Source: Thermothielavioides terrestris NRRL 8126 (lineage: Eukaryota; Ascomycota; Sordariomycetes; Sordariales; Chaetomiaceae). Taken from it: a DNA stretch of 64,000 bases. Positions 23,978-35,669 of this stretch are shown piece by piece. The DNA is taken from the NCBI RefSeq assembly GCF_000226115.1, contig NC_016461.1, forward strand, positions 3,658,001-3,722,000, given 5' to 3'. Position 1 is the first letter of the stretch. The number at the start of each line of letters is the position of its first letter. The notes under the pieces were generated by a model. It searched no databases and had not been told where the DNA came from. It worked only from the letters and a program-made list of their open reading frames with translations. Both the position numbers and the translations under genes were made by a program.

Positions 23978-26531
23978 CCCGAACCAGGCCGCGATCCCAC
24001 AGGTTCAGGCGCGCAGAGACGACCCGAGCGCGGTGACGAAGTCCGAGCGTGCCGAATTGCGAAGTATCGATAGGTGGAGTTTACCTGATGTTCCCTCTGA
24101 AGTCTCGGCTCCGTCGCGAGGGCTGATAACGAATGCAGGTTTCCCCGCGCTCTCCACGCCAACTCGGCTCCTTGGAAAGCCTTCTCGACCTTTCGAAGGG
24201 CGCGTGTGCCAGCTTTCAAGAGAAAAAGGCAGGGATAGCTGGTTCGCCCGGGAAGGGGTGGAGTGCGAGGCGGTCGAGATCATCAAGCTCGAAATGGGTG
24301 GGTCTTGGCGCCTCCGCGCTCGAACTGCTGGGGCCGGCGGGAGCTAGCTCTGGTCTCGCAGAGCGGCCGAAGACGCTGAAACGGTTCGGTCGGAGGCGGG
24401 CCCGCAGCAAACCCGGGCCAAGACAGGACAATTGACACACTAAACGTGCTGCTCATAAGCACAACAAGAGACTAAGAGTACGGAGTGCACAGGAGACACA
24501 AAAGGGGAGTTGAAGGCATGACTGTCGACGGCGAGATTAAGCGCGAGCCCCTGGCGAGGATTATTCTGGTAGGGCAATGGGGCCTGCAGGAACCATGCAA
24601 CCCTGTCGAGACGGGAAATGCGGGGCAACCAGCTCCCACCAACCGCCAAACGGCGCGGAAGACGGCACAATGGGACAGGCCACTGCGCCACAGGACGCAT
24701 TGACTGTGAAATACTTGAAGCTACCTTAGTTGCACCTTTCATTGCATGTTTCTACACCCATCGAAAGCATGTGTATTGTCTCTTGTGAAGCCGAGAGAGC
24801 ACGGAAAGCTGACATTGGTCGACGCGCCGAGCTTAATTCGAGCGCGGCAAAAAGTGGGACCAATGGAATTCGAGAAACTCCTCCTTGCCAATCGGCGTCA
24901 GCGCAGATATTCAAATGGCTGCGAGGGACTGAGTCAACTATCTTTATGACGGAGAACTGATTCGTCCCATGGTCTTCCGTGCCTAAAGGAGCATCACAAT
25001 GCCCTTTCCCTTCCGAAGTATTCTTTCTCTCGCTCTCCGCAGCCTTTTGTCTCGGTCCTTCTAGTTCTTTTAAAGAATCGAGTCTCCCTCACCGTGACAG
25101 GGACTTCCATCGCACCTATGGCGTCCATAGGTGACAAGCACGGGTGTTTGGGTGTTGGGTGCTCGAGAGCAGCCTTCAGCCTCGTCAATCGAAGATAAGA
25201 CTCGTGCTACCACACCCAGTTCCCTCCTTCCACGGGCGTTCCAGCTACCCTGGGCGGACCCGAATCCGAGTTGTCCGCGGTTAACTAGAGCTATACACAA
25301 CTTCCAACAAAAAGATAAAGCAATGGACTCTGGGTGTCAAAGGGTAGGAACGTAACTCGAGCGGCCAGAGACGTGTATGTCCGTTGGTAAACTCAACTCC
25401 TTAGTATAGATAGAAAGGATCTCGGCAGATTAAACAAGCCTCAGAGATACGAAAGCTGTCCCTCCCAGGCTGGTATATACATCTTGTGAATCTCAAGTTC
25501 TGCCTCGTGTAGTACACTAACGCCTGTACTCCCGAGGCATGATAACACAGGCGCAGCTAGGTAGGTACTTATTGTGTAAGCTGAACAACGTGGTGAGTGC
25601 GACAACGGAACTCCAGCGTCGATCCAAATCGACGTCGAATATTCGTACTCCGTGCACTACCACTGAGTGTCTGTGACGGGTGAGTGTCTGTGATAGGCCC
25701 ACAGCAAGCTCAAATCGTAGTGTGAATTGAACTCCCAGCCATTGAACAACAGGAAACCAGAAAACCTCCCCACGCAGACCGATCTCAGCTTGACAAGATG
25801 ATGCGCCTCGTCCGATGGGCCGCGCCACACACGAAACGTCCCGACCCCGCCGACTCTGGGCCAGGCCATGCATGGCCCGGCCCGGGCCACACCCAATGGT
25901 TGCAGCCACTATCCATGTGCTCAAGTTCATCGCAGACTTGATGACCTCAACCTTTCCTGGGTACACTACATATATCTACGAGGTGTGGGAATGGCGATGG
26001 TGATGATGATGTTGGTCGTGCTGACGGTGCTGTGTTGATTGCAAGATGTTGCTCGTCCGTCCCGCCAGCACGCCAGCACGTAAGTGGCTGCACTAGTCGG
26101 TCGGTTGCGAACACATCGACAAGTGTTCTCGCGCCAGGTCATAGCCAAAACACACAAGCTGCTTGCTTAACCGGATTCACTCCATTCCGTTTTAGTGTAC
26201 TACCCCTCATATTCCCCCATCCAACGAGGTAAAGAAGACAAGAGGAAGAACAAAAAAGCGGCTTGCTCTCGGTATCCTGCCATTCCCGCGCGCCCACGGC
26301 CCCAACGCCTACTACGCCTCTCAACCAAGCATTTTCCTCCCCCGCCGGAATGAGATCCACAGGTTCCCGCCATGTAAGTCAAACAAGATCGACGATATAT
26401 CTCCCCCCCAACACAGATTCGCAGCCACCGCCTCTATGCACTATTTTCCATTCTCGCACGATGGCACCGGCCCATCCATCTCGCTCTCTCACATCGTACA
26501 GCGCAAAGAAAACCTACTCCCCCCAACCGGG
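23978..26531. other. Intergenic region, GYP5 promoter and 3' flank of the SS18-like gene
   Basis: About 2.55 kb without a supportable gene. Base composition drops slightly towards 25.4-26.2 kb but lacks the TpA excess of the RIP island. One TGAGTCA (a reverse TGACTCA) lies near 24929, too far from any start to interpret. Confidence 0.5.
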
Positions 26532-28247
26532 TCATGAACTAGCCTGCATCAGCCCCGGCGCCGCGGCATTTGCCATTTGCGGGGTCCCCTGCGGCTGTGC
26601 CGGCGCAGGCGTGGCCGCCGGGCTGTTCTGGGTCGAGCCCTGGCCCGCCGCGGGCGTGGAAGCCTGGCCGTTATGCGTCGCCGGCATCTTCATCCCCGCC
26701 GCGGCCGCGCCTGAGTTTGCCGTCCCCGGCCGAGCCCCGGCCGGCTGCACGGGGGGCTCCTTCTTGGGGTCCACCCCGGGATAGAGCGACTGGAGCTTCT
26801 TGTAGAGGCTCTTCAGCAGCTGGTCGCGCTCAGCGCGGTCCGCGACCGGATCTGCGGGCTGTTCGATGGGGTCGTCAGGCATGCTGGGCGGCAGCCTCAA
26901 CGTGAGCTGCAGGTTGAGCGGCGGCGGGGTCAGGTAGGCGGGCGACGGGGGGACTTGTTTCCCCTTGCGGTCGGCGAGCGCGAACATGTAGGTGAGGTTT
27001 GCCTGTAGCCTCCTCATGCAGCTGCGGGGCTGCGTTAGATCAATCCAGATTTGGCTGGGACAGGGCCGGCATAAAAACTCACTGGTTGTAGTCCACGTTC
27101 GCCAACTTTTCCTCCTCTGCGTAATCCACCTCGCCGCTTTTTGTCCCTGCCGACTCGGCGGCGGCCTGCTCCTTCTTGAGTTCATTGCGGCTGTTTACGA
27201 GCTGTATCGACTCGTACAGCAGCTCCTGGTTAATCTCTAGCAGAACCGCAAATCTCTCCTTGTCGCGAGATTCGGTCGACGGACTCTGCGGCGCCGAGAC
27301 GGTGGCAGAAGCCCCGCTTGCCAGCTGCTGTCCCTGCTCGGTGGGAAATGTCGGAGTCTGTGGTGTTGCGATTGATGCTGGCGGAGGTTGGGCAGTCGTC
27401 GGTGTCTGGCTCTGGGGAGTACCTTGATGTTGCGGCGTTGAAAACTGTTGTTGCTGGGCAGGCATTGAGTTGGTTGGAGTGCCCTGTGGAGGGTTAAATT
27501 GCCGCTGAGGCGTTGAGACAGGCATGGCGCCGGCGCTTTGCTGGGCGGCGAGCATCCGTTGCTGCATCATGGGCTGCTGGCCTGGCATCCCCGAGTTCAT
27601 CTGATAGGGTGGCATTTGGCCGGCCATCATAAAGTTGGCCGGCAGCTGCGGCTGGGGAGCCGCGGAGGAAGGAACAGCAGCCACATAGGGAGATGTGGTA
27701 AAGGGTGCCTGCTGGAACGCCACTGTAGAGACGCGAGTGTTAGTCGCCATCGTCAGCCCGGATGGAATGGTCCCGGAGCGAAAGGAGGTCGAAGTAGTGG
27801 GAGCACTGGGGCGGAAGTTCGCGCAGCAGCAGCCGTCTCGAGACCACCGGGGCCCATCGCACGTGTCGAGGCGAGGTAGGACAAGACTCGACGAACCAAG
27901 TTTGTCCGACCCTCTCGGCAGGGAGCAAACGTCATACGCCAGACAGAGGAAGGGGGGGGGAAGGGGAGGGGGCGCTTACTTTGATGCCCATTGGCAGCCA
28001 TGTGCGGCATGGCGGCATTCTGCATCATTCCTGCAGGCCCGCCAGCACCACCTCCCATCATGGCAGGGTTGGGACCGGCGGGAAAGGCACCGGGCTGACC
28101 CGGCACGGGGAATTGCTGCGCGTTGTACATGATCTGCTGCGGCTGGTTCGGGGATGGGCCAGGTTGCAAGTGCGCGCCCTGGGGTGGGGCGCCGTTGAAG
28201 ATGGGACCAGCGGCGGGATTGGGGTAGCCATAGGGGGCCGAATACAT
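26532..28247 (-). CDS. SS18 (SSXT)/Snf11-like protein, probable SWI/SNF subunit
   Basis: Exons complement of 27980..28247, 27083..27722 and 26532..27021; 465 aa. The first exon and the first half of exon 2 are rich in Pro, Gln, Met and Gly (MYSAPYGYPNPAAG, MMQNAAMPHM, MPPYQMNSGMPGQQPMMQQ). The one ordered-looking segment (about residues 255-325) reads LLEINQELLYESIQLVNSR, then, across intron 2, CMRRLQANLTYMFALADRKG. This resembles the SSXT N-terminal domain of human SS18 (helix, short linker, Cys/Gln-Arg-Leu-x-x-Asn-Leu-x-Tyr), the SWI/SNF subunit to which yeast Snf11 is related. Chromatin role is inferred. An in-frame ATG at 28277 would add ten residues. Intron 1 (257 nt) begins with a C-rich tract on the sense strand. 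Similar fungal proteins have been labelled glutamine-repeat proteins; the SSXT assignment is moderately sure. Confidence 0.7.
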
Positions 28248-29338
28248 GGCTCTGCTGTCGGGCTGGAGGATGCCCAAAAAGCCAAGAACCGGGTGACAGT
28301 GCCAGGGGGTCGAGACGAGCGGTGGATGGCACGGCGAGGCGGCCGTGGAGCAGATCAGGAATTGCGGCTGCTTGTGTGGGGAAGGAGGGCACGGCCGTCA
28401 ATCCGGGGATTGGCGGGCGGGGAGGCGCTCCCGAGGAGGTGTTCGTCGCGAACGAGAGACGAGAGACGTCAGCCAGCCAGGCACACCTGGGTCCCCCAGT
28501 CGTCCACCCGACAAGGGCAGTGTCCCGGCCAGGAGAGACAGCGTGTGTTAAACCCAGTCGCCCGAGCAGGAGCAGCCCGGGAGGGATGCGCCGGGATGGG
28601 AAAAGGATGCAACACACGGTCGAGGTAGTGGGCTGGCCTGCAGGCCCGGGACTACCAAGGAAGGTGCTGCTAACGTCACCTGCCCTCTGCCGCCCTTCCA
28701 GAAGCCAGCAGCCAGCAGCGAGTTAACTAGCGGCCAGCAGGGATCGTGGATTGTCACGGCGTGCGTTGCAGGGCAGAGATGCACGGGGCCACGGGTAGGC
28801 TATCGATCGTCAGGACCGCAGACCCACGGGATTGCCGCTTGTGTTTCGCGGCTTTTTTGTGAACACAGCAAATGCCGGGGATGGCCAGGCTGTGTGTGGC
28901 TCAAGGTGGGTGGGGACGCCCCAGACAGGAAAATAAACGATATGAGCTTAAAATATTAGTGTAGAGCAGGAAAAGGCCGCTTAGGCCAGGAATGGGCCGT
29001 GCCGGTGAAGGAGGTGCGCGGAATCCGGCTTGGGTTCTGCTTGCTGCTCTGGCGGTCGGCAGGCGGCGGCGTGTCAGAGAGGGGAAAGGGTTTGTGTGTC
29101 GCGAGAATGCCACGGGGGGTGACCGGAACGCCAGATTGCAACAGGGCCAAAAAAGCGGATAGCAGTGGCTCCCGCACGTCGTCCGAAGAAGCGCGCTAAC
29201 TGGATCAGGAACGACCCGCTGCGCGCTGCGCGTAAGTGGGGACGTGCTTGCAGGGGATCAATCTTGGCTATATTCCGTACCTTGGCCTGCAAGGCAATCG
29301 CCGAGGAACCCCGACCGCCGTCGGCTTGTATCGGTAGA
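28248..29338. other. Intergenic region upstream of the SS18-like gene
   Basis: About 1.1 kb of normal GC content between the SS18-like start and the left end of the 6-kb transposon. It presumably holds the promoter. No other feature was recognised. Confidence 0.5.
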
Positions 29339-29816
29339 CGTTAAAGAGGTCCCGCCAAGCCTAATTTCCGTAGTCCCTACAGATACCCGTGGGTCCCGCG
29401 CTTAGAAGTCACTCCTTTTGCCGCCGCTTAACAATTTCTACGCGGTGGTCTTTGCGCCTACGTCGCGTTAGCAGCTGCCTAGCCGTTGGTTTGTATCTTG
29501 CCTACGTTTCCCTAACTAATCTACGTCTATACCTACCCTCTATTGTACTTCGATCTATATTACAACGTTATATTGCTATAGAACTATATATTTAGCCTAT
29601 ATCCAATGGATCCTATTGGTAAGTTGGTCAACTAGTTTGCTATTAGCGTATATTAGTAGTTACTAAGTATTGATCTAGCTATAGACTAGTATTTTACTAT
29701 AGACTAGCTCGCTTTATATAGCTAGCAATTAGAAGATATACTAAGTAAGTTCTATTGTTTTACTATCTACTAATTAGTAGTTGCTTAGTATTAATCTAGC
29801 TATAGACTAGCTTGAT

Positions 29817-29951
29817 TTATATAGTTAGCAATAAAATAATACGCTATATAGCTAGTAGTAAAACGACGTACTATATAGCTAGTAATAAAACGATATACTG
29901 TATAATTAGCAATAAAACGACGTGCTATATAGCTAGTAATAAAACGATATA
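29817..29951 (+). repeat. Five 27-bp tandem copies near the transposon left end
   Basis: Five consecutive 27-base units start at 29817, 29844, 29871, 29898 and 29925. Units share CTATATAGCTAGTAATAAAA-like sequence and differ mostly at transition positions expected from RIP. The array lies about 480 bases inside the left terminus, so it is a subterminal repeat. Confidence 0.85.
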
Positions 29952-30379
29952 GTATTCATAGCCTATTAGCGCCTTTAGTCTCTCTCAATATATAAATACC
30001 GTTTAGTCAAATAGCGAATTTGATCACTAGCATTGAATTACTAATACTATACCTATAGCGAGCTCCCTAGTCCTAGAATATATATCTACTAAACCCAACC
30101 TCGATCTAGCTACTTAGTAGGTACTACCTTAGCTCCTCCTCGTCCCTAAGCCTCTAATTGTACAATCGTTATAATTAAATGGTATTCTCAATCCTACTCT
30201 AGCCTCTACCTAGCTACTAGACAGCTCTACATTGTCCGATAAACTGTCCGATAAAGGAGATAGTTCCTTTATAGAGGAACCGGCTTCTAGATATAGATAT
30301 AGGTATATATCTCTAATTCGCTTATCTAGACCAAAGCCTAGGGCACCAAATAATAGCCTTATAATTCGTAATAACATTT

Positions 30380-32884
30380 AGAAGATCTAGGAACGCTAGT
30401 TCAAAGAAGGCGAGTTTACCCTCCTATATATAGCCTAGTAAGCCAAATAGCGCTAGGTATCGCATTTCTATAGTAGGAGAGACGCTTCGAGGTAACGACA
30501 AATGAAGACTATATTTCGCTACTACCTTTGGAAAACGCTATAAAAGACTAAAGGGCAAGGTAAACGCAATAGGGCGCTATAGAATATAGAGCTATATCGC
30601 TATATTCTTTACGAAGTTTAATATAACGATAGCACTGTTGATATTGTAATTCGCTATAGGTATAATTACTCGATAGAAGATATCGAGATAGTCAAACGCC
30701 TATATACCATTATAGAGTATATTGCCTACCTCCTCACTATTGGATATAGCGACAACGCTATAGAACACTAGCTATATAGCTACGTTGAAACTCCTAAGGC
30801 TAGGGCACGTCTTTACTATATAGACGGCTAATATATTACGACCTAGGAGATTTATAACCTTTATAGATCTCTTAAGCTCTATAAACGTAATAATTATAAA
30901 GTATAGTCCTACAAGGTTTTCAGAGAAACAGAATTCGTAGAAGCCGTTATCTAGCTACTAGCCTATAGTGATCGATATAAGTATAAGGCATTGACTATAC
31001 CTAGTAAGAACTCCTCTACGTTGGTCTTTATATATAGAGACCTATTAGATACGCTAAAAAAGTATAGCCAACTAGCGATTATAGATACTACTTACAAGAC
31101 TACTTATAGTGGTTAGTACCTATTTACAATTATAGTTTAGGACTTCAACGGCTATTAGCTCCCTTCTACTTACTTCTTTACAAAGAGGTAGACTGCTAAT
31201 AGTATCGTAGTATACCTAAATATACTACTAGAGTAGTATAGGGGAGTAGCTAATAGGGGCTAGCTTCTAAAATATATAATTATCGACGACTCTATAGCTA
31301 AACAACTTACTATCTAAGAGGTATTTAGCTACGATGAGTATAACCTCCTATATATATAATATCTCCTTTGTACAAAGTATTGCTAAGAGACTTTGAAGCG
31401 CTAGATTAGTACTAATAAGGAGTGCCTTAGCTATATAGTAGCTACTCTTCTAAGCTATCGTTCGGAAAAAGGCTATATAAAGTCTATTGAAGCTACTATT
31501 GCTTACACTAGTATCGATAGGCTTAAACAATATTTAAAGAACAATTGGCTAAGCAATACTCGACTATAGGCGCATTAGGTATAAGATATAACCCCCCTGC
31601 TCTACTAGATTACTATAACAAATATAGTCGAAGGATAGTACTCGAAGGTTAAAAACGCTAAGCCTATACTAAAGTAGTAGATAGCTAGCACCTTCTCTCT
31701 TACTAGTTTGATTATTTACTTTGATCATTATATATAAGACTATCGAAATAAGGCAATCCGGGCTAAGTTTAGGAGTCTCAATTATATACTCCTAGCTATA
31801 TATATAGAGCAGTTTAACGGCTAGGGCTTTAATAGGCTACCTAAGTAGGCTTAATCACTAATCGTATATAAGCTATCGATAGTATATAAGTAGTTCGATA
31901 CTAATAAGCCTCTCGACTTCAATAGTATTTTTATACTAGACTAGTTCCCTAGTCTATAGTACAACGATAGGTAGTGGCAAAGTAGTATAATAGCTATCTA
32001 GCTACTATAGTTAACTGCTTAAAGTACTACTAACATTGCTACCGAGGTCTCTATACTTAAGTAGGCTACTCTAGACGAACGTCGTAACCTAGACTACTAT
32101 AATATAGTCAACTAGGTGGATTAAGTTGCTTAGCTCTTATAGGATACTCTAATTCTAGAGCTAGTTAATATCCTTCGCTATAGGTATATATAGTTTAGGA
32201 GCTAGTTGCTCCCCTGCTTATATATCTAGTATTATCACTTGTTAACGAACTCGTTATAGCTAGAGCACTTCTAGTAGCTAATTAGTATCTTAAAAGCGAA
32301 GGGGTTTAGAATATATTATAGCGTCGTTCTATAGCTAGTAGATCTTACTAGCTTAGACAAGGTCTCTATTAATCGATAGCTATTCCTATAGGTCTAGGAG
32401 CTAATATAATTGCTATAAACTACAATATATAGGATCTAGAATAACGTATAGGTAATATATAGCTTATAAAAGGATCTCAACTATATTCTAAAGAAGCTAT
32501 TAAGCAAGGTTTAGAAGGATCTATAATAGGTTTAGAGGTTAGATATTCCTTTGTTTATATCTTAGCAATAAGTAGTAATATATAGTTCTCTAGTTGAGTA
32601 CTAGCTAGCCGTTAGATTGTACTACCTTACGTCCTTATTCCTACCTCTAACTTCAAGGAACTTCGTAATAACTAATAGCTAGAAGTTAGAGGATTAGTAG
32701 CTAGCTAGCTACTAGACTATAAACGAGTTGCTCGGTTCCTAGCCAATTAGCGTATTTAGAAAGGAGTTTCTATAATACTAAAATATAGTAAGTATTGCTA
32801 GTAGTCTAAGTCTTAGCCCTAGGACGAACTTAATAGAGTTGATCGAAGTTTCTAAAAGTGGGCTTAATACTATATAAAATTGTA
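30380..32884 (+). pseudogene. Mutator-like transposase remnant with RIP stop codons
   Basis: Frame 1 on the plus strand can be followed for about 2.5 kb with no apparent frameshift. The interruptions I looked at are TAG or TAA codons where a C-to-T or G-to-A change in Gln or Trp codons would explain them. Around 31081 the frame reads IIDTTYKTTYSG, a MULE-like first catalytic Asp region (Asp codon 31084), then a stop, then YLFTIIV; about 200 bases later comes YIIIDDSIAKQLTI, matching the second Asp region (codons 31285-31290). Upstream, basic/aromatic sequence may be the DNA-binding part. The third acidic residue was not placed with confidence. The gene cannot produce a full protein as it stands. 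Confidence 0.7.
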
Positions 32885-33429
32885 GATAAATAGAAATTTT
32901 ATCCTAACCTCTAAGCTTAGCTTTATAGAGAAACTAAAGAAGGAATATAAATATAGAGAAGGTACTAGCTAGCTACTATTCTATTGCTAGTCTAGATACT
33001 TCGTAGTTAGATAGATTCTAAAAAATGAATAATATTTACTCTATATAATTGATATTGAAACCTTTGATTCTTTAAGAACTATATAGGCATATAGGCTATA
33101 GCTTTTTCTACTGCCCTAGAGCCTTTTACCTACTTCTTCTTCCTTTCCTTCTTCTAACCTCGTAGCTATAGCTATTGCTACCTACCTATTCGCCTACATT
33201 GCTATTATATAAGTTGATTTAAAGCTATTTCTATCGTCGCTATCGCTAAAAAGCTAATTAGCTATATTATAGTTTCAATCTATACTTTTTATATACTCTA
33301 TAAGTCGGTTAAATCGAAAAATCAGTCAAAATTATAGTAGTATTACAATTAGTAATAGCTAATTGAGTTATATAGCAACTTCAAATATAACGATATAGAG
33401 CTATACAAAGAGAATAACCCCCCTACTAC

Positions 33430-33990
33430 CGTTAACAACGACGCTCCTACTACTAGCGAGTAGCTAGCTCCTACCGTCCTCCTAGCCCCTATCGCCGACC
33501 TTCTCGCTACCCTCGACCAGTAGTAGCAACGCCTCTAGCCCCGCCTTATACGCCCTATACGCCCTACATCTACTATTACTACTACTACTACTACCACTAC
33601 TACTATTAACGAAGGCGCTACTAGCGAGTAGCTAGCTCCCGCTGCCCCCCCCGCCCTAGCTGCCGCCTCTTTCGCCGCCCTTAGCTAATAGTAGTAGCGT
33701 TCCTACGCCTACCCTATACGTTCTACACCTACTACTACCATTAACACTAGCACTAGTAGTAAGAACGTTGCTAGTAAGTAGCTAGCCCCCCTCGCCCCCC
33801 TAGCCTCTATTACCCCTAGCTAATAGTAGTAGCGCTCCTATATACGCTCTACGCCTACTACTACTACTAACACTAGCATTAGTAGTAAGAACATTGCTAG
33901 TAAGTAGCTAGCCCCCCCTACCCCCCTTGCCCCTACTACCCTCGCTACCTCTACTACCTTTGCTAATAAGGGCAAGTCCAAGCTAGTTAT
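33430..33990 (+). repeat. Imperfect coding repeat inside the transposon
   Basis: About four degenerate copies of a unit of roughly 120-170 bases, each starting with a GCTAGTAAGTAGCTAGC-like box (near 33452, 33618, 33768 and 33893). The unit is C-rich (CTCC/CCCC and CTACTA runs) compared with the rest of the island. In frame with RIP stops it reads as Ala/Ser-Thr-Leu-Ala-Pro blocks, Gln runs (now TAG TAG) and Thr runs, so it probably encoded a low-complexity linker in a second open frame or a C-terminal extension. Confidence 0.6.
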
Positions 33991-35351
33991 ACCTAATAAC
34001 CCTTAGAAGCGTCTAGCTAGGTCCTTAGGTATAAAGTCTTTAGTAAAGAGTATTGTTTAAATACTAGTTAGTAGCTAGCTAACGTTGGATAAGCTAAAAA
34101 GAAGAAAGAGGAGCCCAACTATAGTAAGGTATAGGCAGTACTATATATAGTCTATATTATATATATCTATAATAGAGATATATAGGCTTACTACTTCTAA
34201 GAAAGTAAGTATAATATTATATTTTTTAATATATTAGGTTTATATTCGCTAATTAGTATATAGATCTAAGCAATATATATTAGAAGTATACTAAGTAAAG
34301 CTATACTAAGTCCTATATTTTTATAAGTAATATTAACTAATAAACGACTATTAGTCTAGTACTAACGAGCTACTAGTAGCTATTCTCTATAATTTAGCTA
34401 GAGATTATTAAATAGTATAAGTAAATCCTCGAAGTCGACAAAGACAAGCCCCTATCTACCAACTTTAAAGTATAGAATAGGCATTTAGTTACAACTATTT
34501 ATAAGCTATATAGCTCTATAGCTACTTTATATTTATATTTAACTAACTAGCACTAAAAGGTATAATATATAAAGAGACTACTACCGCTCTACCCCTAGCT
34601 AGCGCTAGTATACTTACGTCTAGCGCTCTCGCCGCCTCTATAGCTCACCTTTTGCTCGCTAGGGCTAAGCCCTAGCAGAGCATTGAAGAGAGAGTCGCTC
34701 TAGCGGCGAAACGCTAGGCTATAGCTGTTAAGTAGCTAGCTACTACTGTCAAGGAGTTAGCCTAGCTAGCTCGAGATACTTTAGAGGAGGCTAAGCGATA
34801 TACTAAAGCTCTAACCTAGATATATAGGCACTTTATAAATATCGAGTAGAATATTATAAATATACTATACCTCTACTTTATAGCTAGCTAATAGCTAATT
34901 AGTATAGTATAGAGAAATTTAAAGTAGGAAAGATAGTAAAGATAAAGATAAAGATAAAGGTAAAATAGATACTTAAATTCAATTCTTTTATTTTAATATA
35001 TTTCTACTACTACCTAGTAGCTAACTAGGCTCTACCTAGGTTAAATATAGTCTTATACTTCTTTAGCCCAACTATAGCCTTTATATATAACCTATTCTTA
35101 TATAGTAAGATAGTAGTAGCTCTAAAGTAGGTTATATCACCTACTATATAGACTTAACTAATATAGCGTAGATATAGCGATAGCCCGTAGCTAGCCTATA
35201 GTGTAAACGCGCTGTTACCTACCTTTAAGCGCGCTACACCCTAGAACATACGCGAAGACCCCTTGCCGGTACTGCTATAATACTTCGAGTTGTAGTAGGG
35301 GGGTGGCGTTGACAGGGGCCGGAAATTAGTCTTGGCGGGACCTCTTTAACG

Positions 35352-35669
35352 ACGACCCTTACATCAGACAGGCGTGCTTGCTGCGATCGGCTCGAGTCTG
35401 GGTCGCAAAGGTTACTTGCTCGCAACCAACCTACGGAGTGCACAGTACGCGCGCGGTACGTGATGCATTCGCCGGAAGAATCCGTAAGGTTTGTTCGCCT
35501 GTTTAGATTATTAAATTGTGAGAGACTTATGTACATACAAATACGATTAGGTGGTTAACCATCGTAGTCACGCATATTAACTCCCTAGAGGTACCTTAGG
35601 TAGGGAGGTAGGTGGCCAGCTGCTCTGTGCTTGGCCACGGCGCGTGAACGAGGCAGCAACCTGGAACTC
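35352..35669. other. Short intergenic region right of the transposon
   Basis: Normal GC content resumes at the right terminal repeat. It contains the 3' flank of the GDSL esterase gene. Nothing else was recognised. Confidence 0.5.

Larger units (their letters stand above)
29339..35351 (+). mobile_element. RIP-mutated Mutator-like DNA transposon, 6.0 kb
   Basis: Both ends carry inverted repeats of 32 bases with one mismatch (29339-29370 and 35320-35351), core TAAAGAGGTCCCGCCAAG. Between them composition changes sharply to AT-rich with very few CpA/TpG and many TpA: in 31681-31740 I count 10 TpA against 2 CpA and 2 TpG. CpG is retained. This is the classic product of RIP in ascomycetes. Inside, a transposase-like frame runs on the plus strand (separate entry), then a repeat-rich second coding remnant (33.3-34.05 kb) and a third piece near 34.56-34.86 kb that, read through RIP stops, looks like a charged helical C-terminus. 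No clean target-site duplication is visible: flanks are GGTAGA on the left and ACGACC on the right. Class assignment rests on the DDE-like motifs. Confidence 0.85.
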
